64,000 nucleotides of DNA from Thermoanaerobaculia bacterium (GTDB taxonomy: Bacteria > Acidobacteriota > Thermoanaerobaculia > Multivoradales > JAHEKO01), in the NCBI GenBank assembly GCA_947259925.1, contig CAMYOG010000031.1, positions 1 through 64,000 on the forward strand. The letters run 5' to 3'. A program made the translations under genes and the position numbers. Every line of letters begins with the position of its first letter. Positions within the stretch are counted from its first letter, which is position 1. Below the pieces are notes generated by a model. It saw only the letters and a list, made by a program, of their open reading frames with translations, made no database searches and was not told the DNA's origin. Shown in pieces: positions 1-7,598 of the stretch.

Positions 1-99
1 CGTGACTCGTCGTCGAAGCGACCTCCCCGACCCGTCCTCTCCCTTCTCCGCTTCGACCTACCGCCCCCGCTTGACAAGCGGTCGTTCCATATCAGCTAG
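1..99 (+). CDS. Possible 3' end of a plus-strand gene running in from the left
   Basis: The frame starting at base 1 is open for 32 codons and stops at a TAG at 97-99, which is the first triplet of the repeat element that follows. The encoded tail is rich in Pro, Arg and Ser and I recognise no family. It is listed because the other gene ends beside this repeat family stop at the same TAG. A chance open frame of this length is quite possible in DNA this rich in G and C. Confidence 0.35.
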   Translation, partial: RDSSSKRPPRPVLSLLRFDLPPPLDKRSFHIS

Positions 100-279
100 C
101 CTGATCTTCTCGCCGGGCTTCGTAGCGAGCAGCCGGTAGGTGCCAGGAGATGCGGGACTTCGCGACCGAGGGACCCGCAGGCGTACTGAACATACGTCGA
201 GGAGGCCCGACCGAGAGAAGTCTCGCAGATTCAGGTGCCTACGGCTGCGCAGTAGAATCCTGGTGAGAAGGTCAGGCTA
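97..279. repeat. Intergenic inverted-end repeat, copy A
   Basis: The element opens with TAGCCTGATCTTCTC and closes with the near-complement GAGAAGGTCAGGCTA. Its interior shares long blocks with copy B at 23076-23365: a block around TTCGTAGCGAGC, one around CGCGACCGAGGG, one around ACATACGTCGAGG, and one around GCAGATTCAGGTGC. The right-hand TAG, read on the minus strand, is the stop codon of the sulfatase-like gene. The left-hand TAG ends the open frame at 1-99. No protein is evident inside. It could act as a two-way terminator or be a small non-autonomous mobile element. Confidence 0.75.
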
Positions 280-2565
280 GAGATAGCCGAGCGCCTTGAG
301 CTCTTCCACCATCTCGGGGTCGAGCTCGATCTCGGCGCGTGGGCCGAGCTGCAGCAGGCCGACGTTGAACCAGCGTTGGATCAGCAGTCGCTGCAGGAGC
401 AGGCTGGCGACGGTCGGCCTCTCGCCGGCCAGGTCGTCGCTCTCGCGCGGATCGCTGGCTACCGCGTAGAGCTCGGTCCGGCCGGCGACCGGATCGTGAA
501 TCACCCGCCAGTCGCCCTGCTCGAGCATCCAGCGCGGCTTGGCCATCCGGGTCACGTCGCCGATGCCGCGCGTCGTGGCGTAGATCGTCCGCTCGAGCGG
601 CGCACCGTCGAAGACCGTTGGCAGGAGGCTCGCCCCCTGGAAGCCACGGTCGGCGCCGCCCAGGCCGAGTCCGTCGACCAGCGTCGGGACCAGATCGATC
701 AGGGTCGCCGGCTCCGGCACCGAGCGGGCGAAGCCGGCGGCGCCCGACGGCCACTTGACGACCAGCGGGATCCGCAGGAACTCCTGGTAGAGCTCGCGGC
801 TGTGCATGAACTGGCCGTGCTCCAGGAACGCCTCGCCGTGATCCGAGGTCACCACGATCAGCGCGTCGTCGAAGCGCCGGCTTCGATGGAGGGTGCCCAG
901 GAGGCGCCCGATCAGCGAGTCGGCGAAGGCGACGTTCTCGAGGTAGCGATCGAAGATGTAGGCCCGGTCGTCGTCGTTCAGATCCAGCAGCCGCTTCTTG
1001 CCAACCCGGCCGAGGGCGCCTAGCTTGGTCGGCAGCTTGCCGCGATAGCCCGAGCTGTAGGCACCGCGGAACGGCGCGGGCGGCGCGTAGGGGCTGTGGG
1101 GAGGGAGGAGGTGGATCAGGGCGAAGGTCGGCCGGCCGCGCTCGAACAGGAGCCGACGGCCCGGCAGGACACCCCGCTTCCGCCGGCCGTTGTAGTGGAC
1201 GCGCTCGAAGCCGCGCATCAGCGACTCGGTCCGGTTGTAGATCGGATGCTGCGACCAGAGGACGGTCCGATAGCCGGCCGCCGCCATCAGCTCGGCGACG
1301 TGTGGCACCGCGTCGGGGAGGGGATCCCCCCAGCGCTCGGTGTGGAGTGTGTCGGGATGGAAGCCGGAGACCAAGGCCGGGATCGCCTGTCCGGTCCACG
1401 AGGAAGGTGAGAGCGCACGCTCGAAGAGCGTCCCGGCGGCGGCCAGCGCATCGAAGGCCGGGGTCGGGTGCTCGGCGCCGTAGGCCCCGAAGGCGTCGGC
1501 GCGCGCCGCGTCGAGGACGATGATCACCACATCGGGCCGATCTGTGCCCCCCGAAGTGCCTGTGCCCACCGAAGTGCCTGGCACCTCGCGACCCAGGCGG
1601 CCCGAAACGGGTGGCACCGCCGGTCGAATCGGCGCCTCGGCGCCCTGGCTCTCGCCAGCTCCGAAGATCCCGGCTTCGTGCCAGCGGAGGGCGGAGCCAC
1701 GCGGTCCGGCGACCGAGATCCGCAAGTCGACCGTCTGACCCGTCCAGGGGCTCAGATCGTAGTCGAGCCGGTCGCTGTCACCCGGATCGATCCGAAAGCC
1801 CCCGAGGTCGTGCTCCGCGCCCGCGCCGTCGATCAGACGGAGGTCGACCTGGAAGGCCCATTGACTCGGGCTCTCCGAGTCGCCCTCCACACGGCCCTCG
1901 AGACGGGCCCCCTCGGGGACCTCGAAGGCGACGTCGAGCAGGCTCTCGCCCGGTGTAAGGAGCTGGCCTTCGACGACCTCGATCGTCCGCGGTCCGTCGT
2001 CTTCGACCGGTCCCGCTCGATGCCGGAGTGCGAAGCCCCGCAGCTCGAGGACCGCGCTCTCCGCCTTCGCGCCGCGCCGCTGGACGAAGAGATCGAGCGC
2101 GTTCCAGCCGACCCGCGCGCGTCCGGGCTTGAACGGCAGTCGGAGGGCCGATTCATCCTCGGTGGTGACCGCGGTGCGCTTCTTGGTGTCGTTCAGCCGG
2201 TAGAAGAGCGCCCGCGCTCGGTCGGTCTCCGGGCCGACAATCCGTCCGTGCAGCTCTGCCCGGGTCGGCGCGCCGTCGGCGGAGAAGAACCAGAGGCGCG
2301 CCCGATCGCGGGTGGTCCGGAGCGTCGACTCGCCCGCTTCGCCGCGATCGATCCGCCAGCCGTCCGAGGCCAGCCGGCCGGCGAGCTCCGCGTGAGCCGG
2401 AACCGAGCGCGTGGTCACATGGTCCTTCTGATGGCGCGCGAAGTCCGCCAGCCGGACCACCGGCTCGCGCCCACAGCCGCTCGAGAGAAGCGCAAGGGCA
2501 GCAGCGGCCGCGAGTAGCCGCGGACGAGACGCCCTGGAGCGCATCCGCTGTGTCGGAAGGGACAT
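277..2565 (-). CDS. Sulfatase-like (alkaline phosphatase superfamily) lipoprotein
   Basis: A 762-residue protein with an N-terminal lipoprotein signal (hydrophobic stretch ending LLSSGC near residue 31). Residues 40-320 are a beta-rich region of unknown role. A sulfatase/phosphodiesterase domain follows from about residue 344: the PDVVIIVLDAARAD motif supplies a metal-binding Asp, and TSDHGEAFLEHG supplies the later Asp-His metal site. The usual sulfatase nucleophile motif CxPxR is missing. The equivalent stretch reads SPSSWTGQAIPALVSG, so Ser or Thr may serve, as in phosphoglycerol transferase-type members, or the substrate may not be a sulfate ester. The protein is probably anchored outside the inner membrane. 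A Gly/Thr/Ser linker at residues 327-342 comes from an in-gene tandem repeat. The stop codon lies in repeat copy A. Confidence 0.85.
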   Translation of the reverse strand: MSLPTQRMRSRASRPRLLAAAAALALLSSGCGREPVVRLADFARHQKDHVTTRSVPAHAELAGRLASDGWRIDRGEAGESTLRTTRDRARLWFFSADGAPTRAELHGRIVGPETDRARALFYRLNDTKKRTAVTTEDESALRLPFKPGRARVGWNALDLFVQRRGAKAESAVLELRGFALRHRAGPVEDDGPRTIEVVEGQLLTPGESLLDVAFEVPEGARLEGRVEGDSESPSQWAFQVDLRLIDGAGAEHDLGGFRIDPGDSDRLDYDLSPWTGQTVDLRISVAGPRGSALRWHEAGIFGAGESQGAEAPIRPAVPPVSGRLGREVPGTSVGTGTSGGTDRPDVVIIVLDAARADAFGAYGAEHPTPAFDALAAAGTLFERALSPSSWTGQAIPALVSGFHPDTLHTERWGDPLPDAVPHVAELMAAAGYRTVLWSQHPIYNRTESLMRGFERVHYNGRRKRGVLPGRRLLFERGRPTFALIHLLPPHSPYAPPAPFRGAYSSGYRGKLPTKLGALGRVGKKRLLDLNDDDRAYIFDRYLENVAFADSLIGRLLGTLHRSRRFDDALIVVTSDHGEAFLEHGQFMHSRELYQEFLRIPLVVKWPSGAAGFARSVPEPATLIDLVPTLVDGLGLGGADRGFQGASLLPTVFDGAPLERTIYATTRGIGDVTRMAKPRWMLEQGDWRVIHDPVAGRTELYAVASDPRESDDLAGERPTVASLLLQRLLIQRWFNVGLLQLGPRAEIELDPEMVEELKALGYL
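1543..1578. repeat. Two tandem 18-bp units inside the sulfatase-like gene
   Basis: TGTGCCCCCCGAAGTGCC is followed directly by TGTGCCCACCGAAGTGCC, which differs at one base. On the coding strand each unit encodes a six-residue Gly/Thr/Ser-rich block. Together they form the linker just before the catalytic domain. The unit length is a multiple of three, so the frame is kept. Confidence 0.8.
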
Positions 2566-2629
2566 CAGAACCGCGGGATCGTAGCACCGATGCCACGACC
2601 TCCGGGCCCGCGCGGTCCGCCCGCGTTAG

Positions 2630-2785
2630 TCAGCCCACTTGGTGGCGATCCACTCGGACGTTGACGAACGCGGTCGGCTCGCCGGCGAGTCGGCGCGCCT
2701 CGGCAGGAACGGTCACCAGGTGGAGGGCGAGAGCGCCGCAGACGGCCAGCGCGGTTCGGAGCAAGAGTCTGGAGTGGGAGCGCAT
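2630..2785 (-). CDS. Small exported peptide, 51 residues
   Basis: The ATG at 2783-2785 is preceded by a very strong ribosome binding site (AAGGAGGAGGCG, minus strand). The product begins MRSHSRLLLRTALAV and runs through a hydrophobic segment to an Ala-x-Ala-type cleavage site near residue 30 (VPAEA). About 20 mature residues remain. A longer open frame upstream has no comparable start. No family recognised. The gene lies upstream of, and on the same strand as, the sulfatase-like gene, and divergent from the SRPBCC gene. The signal-peptide shape and the ribosome binding site make it likely to be real. Confidence 0.55.
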   Translation of the reverse strand: MRSHSRLLLRTALAVCGALALHLVTVPAEARRLAGEPTAFVNVRVDRHQVG

Positions 2786-2867
2786 CGCCTCCTCCTTCTG
2801 GACGCAGATACGTGGCCCGCCGGCCGATGGTTTACGCTGGGTGACGAGAGAGCATGCTAGCAAGCGC

Positions 2868-3977
2868 ATGATGGACATTCGTCGCTCGAGGACCCTCTGG
2901 CGCGTCGCCCTGGCGATCGCCGCGACGGCCATCGTTGTGGTGGTCGCCGGAGGGGCGTTCCTGTTCAGCGGCTCGACCGTCGATTGCGTCGAGACCTCGG
3001 AGCCCGGTTCGCTCATTCTTCGATGCGACTTCGTCGTTCGCGAGTCGCCGAAGGCGGTGTGGGACGCGTTCACCCGAACTGACGTCTCGCGACCGTTCTA
3101 CTTCGATGCCGTGCTGCAGGCGGACCTGCGGCCCGGAGGTCGCTGGCGGTTCGTCACCGAGAACCGGGAGCGACTCCTCGCCGGCGGCGAGGTCCTGGCG
3201 CTGGACCCGTCGCGGCGGTTCGTGCACACCTTCGAGGCGGCCGACCTCGATGACCCACCCAGCCGCATCACGGTCCGCCTCGAGCCACTCGACGACGGCT
3301 GCCAGGTGTCGCTGGTCCACGATCGGTTTGCGGACCGGACGCGGACGTACGAGAGGTTCCGCCGTGCCCATCCGCTCGCCCTGAGTGCGATGAAGTCGTT
3401 TCTCGAAGAGGGCGAGCTACCGCTCCGAGCCCGGCTCTACACGGCGATCTTCAAGCCGGGCATGAACCTGTTCACCGTCCGGGCAAAACCTTGGAGTAGA
3501 ACCGGCGGCTGGTCGGAACGGAGTCGTACAAGACGGATTCCTCATCTCGGATCTGATGATCCTCGGCGCCCCGGCTGGCCGACCAGGGATCGGTACTGCA
3601 CCGCTTCGGCGATGTTGCTCGGCGCAAGCCGCCTGTTGCCCGCGAGATCGGCGATGGTACGAGCGACCTTGAGAATCCGCGTCGCCGCCCGGGCGGACAG
3701 ACCGAGCCGGTCGAACGCCGAGTCCAGGAGCTCCTGCGCCGCCGGCTCGAGCTCGACGCGCCTCCGGACGAGATCGGTGGTCATGGCCGAGTTGATCGGG
3801 GCCACCAACTCGGGCGCGAGCCGCTGCTCCTGGGCACTGCGAGCCGTTAGCACGCGCTGTCTGACCTGCTCGGTCGATTCACCGCCCTGGCTCTTGTACT
3901 CCGCGAGCTTGAGCGCCGGCACTTCGACGTGCAGATCGATCCGGTCGAGCAGCGGGCCGGAGACCCGGTTGCGGTAG
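2868..3977 (+). CDS. Membrane-anchored SRPBCC/AHSA1-like protein with an abnormal 3' extension
   Basis: Two ATGs at 2868 and 2871 start a protein with one N-terminal membrane segment (about residues 10-33). An AHSA1/SRPBCC-type fold follows: a segment like FVVRESPKAVWDAFT, then LRPGGRWRF and the VRLEPLDDGCQVSLVHDRF strands. This family binds hydrophobic ligands or acts as a co-chaperone; the ligand is unknown here. The recognisable domain ends near residue 205. The frame then stays open to 3977, and residues after about 225 are antisense to the 3' end of comM. That tail looks like shadow sequence (Arg/Ser-rich). Either a stop was lost, or a frameshift lies near 3480-3540, or the long tail is truly translated. 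Confidence 0.6.
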   Translation: MMDIRRSRTLWRVALAIAATAIVVVVAGGAFLFSGSTVDCVETSEPGSLILRCDFVVRESPKAVWDAFTRTDVSRPFYFDAVLQADLRPGGRWRFVTENRERLLAGGEVLALDPSRRFVHTFEAADLDDPPSRITVRLEPLDDGCQVSLVHDRFADRTRTYERFRRAHPLALSAMKSFLEEGELPLRARLYTAIFKPGMNLFTVRAKPWSRTGGWSERSRTRRIPHLGSDDPRRPGWPTRDRYCTASAMLLGASRLLPARSAMVRATLRIRVAARADRPSRSNAESRSSCAAGSSSTRLRTRSVVMAELIGATNSGASRCSWALRAVSTRCLTCSVDSPPWLLYSASLSAGTSTCRSIRSSSGPETRLR

Positions 3978-5089
3978 CGCTCGATCTCGGCCGGTGAGCA
4001 TTGGCACTCGTTCCGATCGTCCCCGAGGAACCCGCACCTGCAGGGGTTCATCGCCGCCAGCAGCATGAAGCGCGCCGGGAAGGTGATCCGGGCGCGCGCT
4101 CTCACCACGGTGATCCGCCCCTCTTCCAACGGCTGGCGCAGGCTCTCGAGCGCATCTCGCCGGAACTCCGGGAACTCGTCCAGGAACAGCACACCCAGAT
4201 GGGCGAGGGTGATCTCGCCCGGGCGGGGAACCGAGCCGCCCCCGACCAGGGCCGGCGCGCTCACGCCCGCGTGCGGCGCGCGAAACGGCCTCCGGACAAT
4301 CAGTCCGTCCGGCGGGCGCGGCGCCGCGAGCGATTGGATCTTGGTGACCTCGACCGACTCGCTCTTCGTGAGCGGCGGCAGGATTCCTGGAAGCCGGCGC
4401 GCGAGCATCGTCTTGCCGCTCCCCGGCGGCCCGACGAAAAGGACGTTGTGGCCACCCGCCGCCGCGATCTCCAGGGCCCGCTTGGCGACCCCCTGGCCCC
4501 GGACGTCGGCCAGATCGGGGACCGGGTCGACAGCCGGACAGCTGCCCGGACCCGAGGTGCGCGTCGGCCGGATCTCCCGCAGACCGACCAGGTGCTCGAT
4601 CCCTTCCGCCAGACTCCTGACCGGCAGGACCGGAAGCCCCCCGAGCGCGGCCGCTTCGGATCGATTGGGGGAGGGGAGGAGCAGCCCTCGCGCCTCGAGC
4701 CGCTGGGCGAGCTCGGCGATCGCCAAGCTGCCGCGGATGGGACGCAGGGTCCCGTCGAGGCCGAGCTCTCCGCAGGCGACGAGGCCTTCGAGGCTGCCGG
4801 GAGGCAGCTGCTTGAAGGCGGCGAGCAGACCGAGAGCGATCGGCAGGTCGAGGTGGTTGCCGGCCTTGGGAATGTCGGCGGGGGCCAGATTTATGGTTAC
4901 GGTCTGCTGGGGCAGCTCGATGCCGCAGTTGCGGATCGCGGACCGAACCCGTTCGCGACTCTCGCGGATCGCCGCGTCGGGAAGCCCGACAATGTGGGTC
5001 TGGGGCAGCCCATTGCGGACGTCGACCTCGACATCCACCGGGCGGGCCTCAATCCCCCAGGGCGTAACTCCCGTGGCGTGCGCGAGCAT
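3542..5089 (-). CDS. comM: ComM/YifB family Mg-chelatase-like AAA+ ATPase
   Basis: 515 residues, normal length for YifB/ComM. The N-terminal domain has the family pattern (VDVEVDVRNGLPQTHIVGLPD, then AIRESRERVRSAIRN). The AAA+ core has Walker A GPPGSGKT, Walker B LFLDEFPEF and the MNPCRCG cysteine motif. The C-terminal Mg-chelatase part has LSARAATRILKVARTIADL. In naturally competent bacteria ComM is a hexameric helicase that promotes branch migration during recombination of imported DNA. Its role here is inferred from family membership. The 3' end overlaps the tail of the convergent SRPBCC frame. Confidence 0.95.
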   Translation of the reverse strand: MLAHATGVTPWGIEARPVDVEVDVRNGLPQTHIVGLPDAAIRESRERVRSAIRNCGIELPQQTVTINLAPADIPKAGNHLDLPIALGLLAAFKQLPPGSLEGLVACGELGLDGTLRPIRGSLAIAELAQRLEARGLLLPSPNRSEAAALGGLPVLPVRSLAEGIEHLVGLREIRPTRTSGPGSCPAVDPVPDLADVRGQGVAKRALEIAAAGGHNVLFVGPPGSGKTMLARRLPGILPPLTKSESVEVTKIQSLAAPRPPDGLIVRRPFRAPHAGVSAPALVGGGSVPRPGEITLAHLGVLFLDEFPEFRRDALESLRQPLEEGRITVVRARARITFPARFMLLAAMNPCRCGFLGDDRNECQCSPAEIERYRNRVSGPLLDRIDLHVEVPALKLAEYKSQGGESTEQVRQRVLTARSAQEQRLAPELVAPINSAMTTDLVRRRVELEPAAQELLDSAFDRLGLSARAATRILKVARTIADLAGNRRLAPSNIAEAVQYRSLVGQPGRRGSSDPR

Positions 5090-5150
5090 GCATCCGTCTG
5101 AGACGGATTGCGGCGGCCGCTTCTCGCGACCTCCAGGTCCGACGCCCGCT

Positions 5151-7034
5151 TCAGTCCGAGGCGACGACCGTCGCGGCGTCGGCCGACGCCTGCTCGAGAA
5201 TCCGGTCGCGTCGCGCGAGCAGGGCGTCGAGCTGTCGCTCGCTCAGCAGCTCGCCCAGCGTGACGACGAGCCGGCCCCGTTCCAGCTCCCCGGGCGCGGC
5301 CGCGAGCTCGGGGGCGACGGCGAGCCGGCCACCCGGGCTCGCCGGTAGCTCGGGGGCGACCGAGAACGCCTTCGAGTGATCGATCAGATAGACGGTCTCG
5401 CCCTTCACCGGCGACAGGACGTCGGTTGGCCTCCGGTGGTGGTTACCGATCAGGGCGTCGAAGACCGCGCTCCGCGCCAGCTGGGCCTCGATCGCGGCCT
5501 CCGCCCCGAGCGACAGGTCGTAGGTAGCCGCGGTCTCCTGATCGATCGCCTCCTCGACCCAGTACTGGAGCGATCCCTGCTCGTCGTCCACGGTGCGGAG
5601 CACCGTCACCGGCACCATCCCCAGTCGAATCATCCGGTCCAGCCGGTACGCCGCCACCTCGTGCTGGTAGCGGTCGACGACCGGCCCCTCGGCCGGCGTC
5701 GAGCCGACCGTCTTGAAGATGCCGCGGCGCGTATGGCCATTCCGACGGATCTGCAGGAGCCGCGGCCGGGTACTCCCCCGGCCCAGGTCGCGCGACTCGA
5801 TCACCTCACCGCTCGACAGGAAGCTCTCGAGCGAGTGGTCGACGATCTCGAGAGACGGGCGCGCCGAGATGCCGCCCGGTGGCAGCTCGCGCTGCGGACG
5901 CATCTTCCAGCCGGTGTCCGCGTCCAGGACCAGCGTATCGTCATGCTCGACCACCAGCGCCAGCGGCCGGTTGCTCTCGAGAATGCCGTGGTCGAGCCGG
6001 TAGAGCCGGCCATGGAAGCGCGACGTGATCCGGTTGCCGCCGGTGTAGCTATGCGCCACGACCATCGCCTTCGCGTCCATCAGCTCGAGCGAGCGCTCGA
6101 GCATCCGCCGCTCGATCCGCTCGTCCTCGAGCGAGTTGCCGCGATACCAGAGCGGCCCTTGGCCTCCGAGCAGGGGAGCGTCGGCGGTCTCGAGGAACGT
6201 CCGGGCTGCCTGGCGCACGCCGCCGACGCCGACCGGGCGCTCCAGGACCTCTTCCGCGGCGGCTCGCAGCTCGACGATCCCCATGGTGACGTTCGCGACC
6301 CCCTCGTGCTCGAGCAACGCTCGCGCCTCGAGATGCTCGGCCAGCGCCTGGTGGAGGCCGCGGTTGACCCCGTCGAGGCCGAGCTCGGCGATCGAGTCGG
6401 TGAGCCCGCCGTGCACGTAGACCACGCCGTTGACCTTGACGATCGCCGGCAGTCGGCGGAGCCAGCCGCCGTACTCTCCCTCCTTGTCGAACAGCCTCTG
6501 GCGGGCGAAGAAGCCGCGCGGGAACCGGCGATGGAACTCGGCTCCCATGTCGTGCAGGTTGCGGGTGGCGACCCCCGCTCGGGAGAACTGCGCCCAGGCC
6601 GCCCGCCGCTCGGCCGCGGTCTCCTCCGCGGCGAAATCGTCGTAGGAGCGCGGGTGGACCTTGCGCGTATCGCGCAGCAGATTCATCACCTCGTGGTTGC
6701 CGAGCAGAACGTGGAGGCGGCCACCGGCCGCGACACTCTCGCGCTCGAGCCGGCGGAGGAGCTCCATAATCTCGCGGTCGGCGGGGCCGCGATCGACGAA
6801 GTCGCCGGCGACCACCAGATGATCGCTGCCTCCGACCCAGCGCAGCTCGGCGTCGACCAGCTCGCACCCTCGCAAGAGCCGCACCAGCTTGTCCGAGCTA
6901 CCGTGGAGATCGCCGATCGCGACCACCCTCGGAACGTCGGTCCACTCCCACGGCGAGACCGACGCGGTCGCCGTCGCCTGCCCGGGAAGGAGCAGCAGGG
7001 CAAGGATCAGAAGGATGCCGAGGCGCGTCACCAT
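5151..7034 (-). CDS. Exported metallophosphatase fused to an atypical kinase-like domain
   Basis: The ATG at 7032-7034 gives 627 residues with a signal peptide (residues 5-24). It is preferred over an upstream extension that overlaps the NUDIX gene. Residues 36-345 are a calcineurin-type phosphoesterase: GDLHG (41-45), GDFVDRG (77-83), GNHE (112-115), YVHGG (206-210) and a late AHSYTGG. Residues 425-560 resemble the FAM20/PI-kinase-like atypical kinases of bacteria: GIFKT (Lys441), [13 protein letters not shown] (Glu459), [24 protein letters not shown] and LIDHSKAF (Asp552). The expected catalytic Asp in the NxDR motif is His533, so the kinase half may be inactive or altered. It probably acts outside the inner membrane. 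Confidence 0.8.
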   Translation of the reverse strand: MVTRLGILLILALLLLPGQATATASVSPWEWTDVPRVVAIGDLHGSSDKLVRLLRGCELVDAELRWVGGSDHLVVAGDFVDRGPADREIMELLRRLERESVAAGGRLHVLLGNHEVMNLLRDTRKVHPRSYDDFAAEETAAERRAAWAQFSRAGVATRNLHDMGAEFHRRFPRGFFARQRLFDKEGEYGGWLRRLPAIVKVNGVVYVHGGLTDSIAELGLDGVNRGLHQALAEHLEARALLEHEGVANVTMGIVELRAAAEEVLERPVGVGGVRQAARTFLETADAPLLGGQGPLWYRGNSLEDERIERRMLERSLELMDAKAMVVAHSYTGGNRITSRFHGRLYRLDHGILESNRPLALVVEHDDTLVLDADTGWKMRPQRELPPGGISARPSLEIVDHSLESFLSSGEVIESRDLGRGSTRPRLLQIRRNGHTRRGIFKTVGSTPAEGPVVDRYQHEVAAYRLDRMIRLGMVPVTVLRTVDDEQGSLQYWVEEAIDQETAATYDLSLGAEAAIEAQLARSAVFDALIGNHHRRPTDVLSPVKGETVYLIDHSKAFSVAPELPASPGGRLAVAPELAAAPGELERGRLVVTLGELLSERQLDALLARRDRILEQASADAATVVASD

Positions 7035-7100
7035 CAACTTCTCAAAGGCGATTTCGGCCCAGTCTATTCCTGTTCGGGCGAGAGATATACCATCGGCGTC

Positions 7101-7598
7101 GTGCCGAAGGCCCCCTCGTTCGACGGAATCGACTGGAGCAACTGGCAGGCTCAGGATCGAGCGACGCTCCTGTTCGTGGTAGACGACGGGCACGTCCTCC
7201 TGATCCGCAAGCTCCGGGGCCTCGGTGCGGGCAAGATCAACGGCCCCGGCGGCCGCCTCGAGCCCGACGAGTCGCCCGCCGCCGGCGCGGTGCGCGAGGT
7301 CGAAGAAGAGACCGGGATCGTCCCCTCCGACCCGCGCCACCACGGCGAGCTCCACTTCCAGTTCGTCGACGGCTACTCGATTCACGTCTCGGTCTTCCGC
7401 GCATCCGCCTACACCGGCGAAGCGGTCACCACCGAGGAAGCGATTCCGCTCTGGACCCCGATCGACCAGATTCCCTACGAGGAGATGTGGGCCGACGATC
7501 GGATCTGGCTCCCGGTCCTCCTCGCGGGCGGGAGGTTCTCGGGGCGCTTCCTGTTCGATGGTGACGCGATGCTCGGCTATACGGTCTCCGAGAAATAG
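7101..7598 (+). CDS. NUDIX hydrolase, MTH1/8-oxo-dGTP diphosphatase type
   Basis: A GTG at 7101 gives 165 residues. The NUDIX box is intact: [10 protein letters not shown], then REVEEETGI. An [17 protein letters not shown] strand precedes it. The length and the C-terminal W/FxGDxML-like region resemble MTH1 (NUDT1) enzymes, which sanitise oxidised nucleotides. Substrate cannot be fixed from sequence. It is divergent from the phosphatase-kinase gene across 66 bp. Its 3' end overlaps that of the convergent histidine kinase by 22 bp. Confidence 0.88.
   Translation: MPKAPSFDGIDWSNWQAQDRATLLFVVDDGHVLLIRKLRGLGAGKINGPGGRLEPDESPAAGAVREVEEETGIVPSDPRHHGELHFQFVDGYSIHVSVFRASAYTGEAVTTEEAIPLWTPIDQIPYEEMWADDRIWLPVLLAGGRFSGRFLFDGDAMLGYTVSEK

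Noticed and set aside
4001..5348. Long plus-strand open frames over comM
   Set aside because: They are antisense to a complete comM gene, have Arg/Ser/Pro-rich shadow composition and carry no recognisable domain.
5376..7100. Long plus-strand extension upstream of the NUDIX hydrolase
   Set aside because: It is antisense to the phosphatase-kinase gene. NUDIX homology begins only after 7101.
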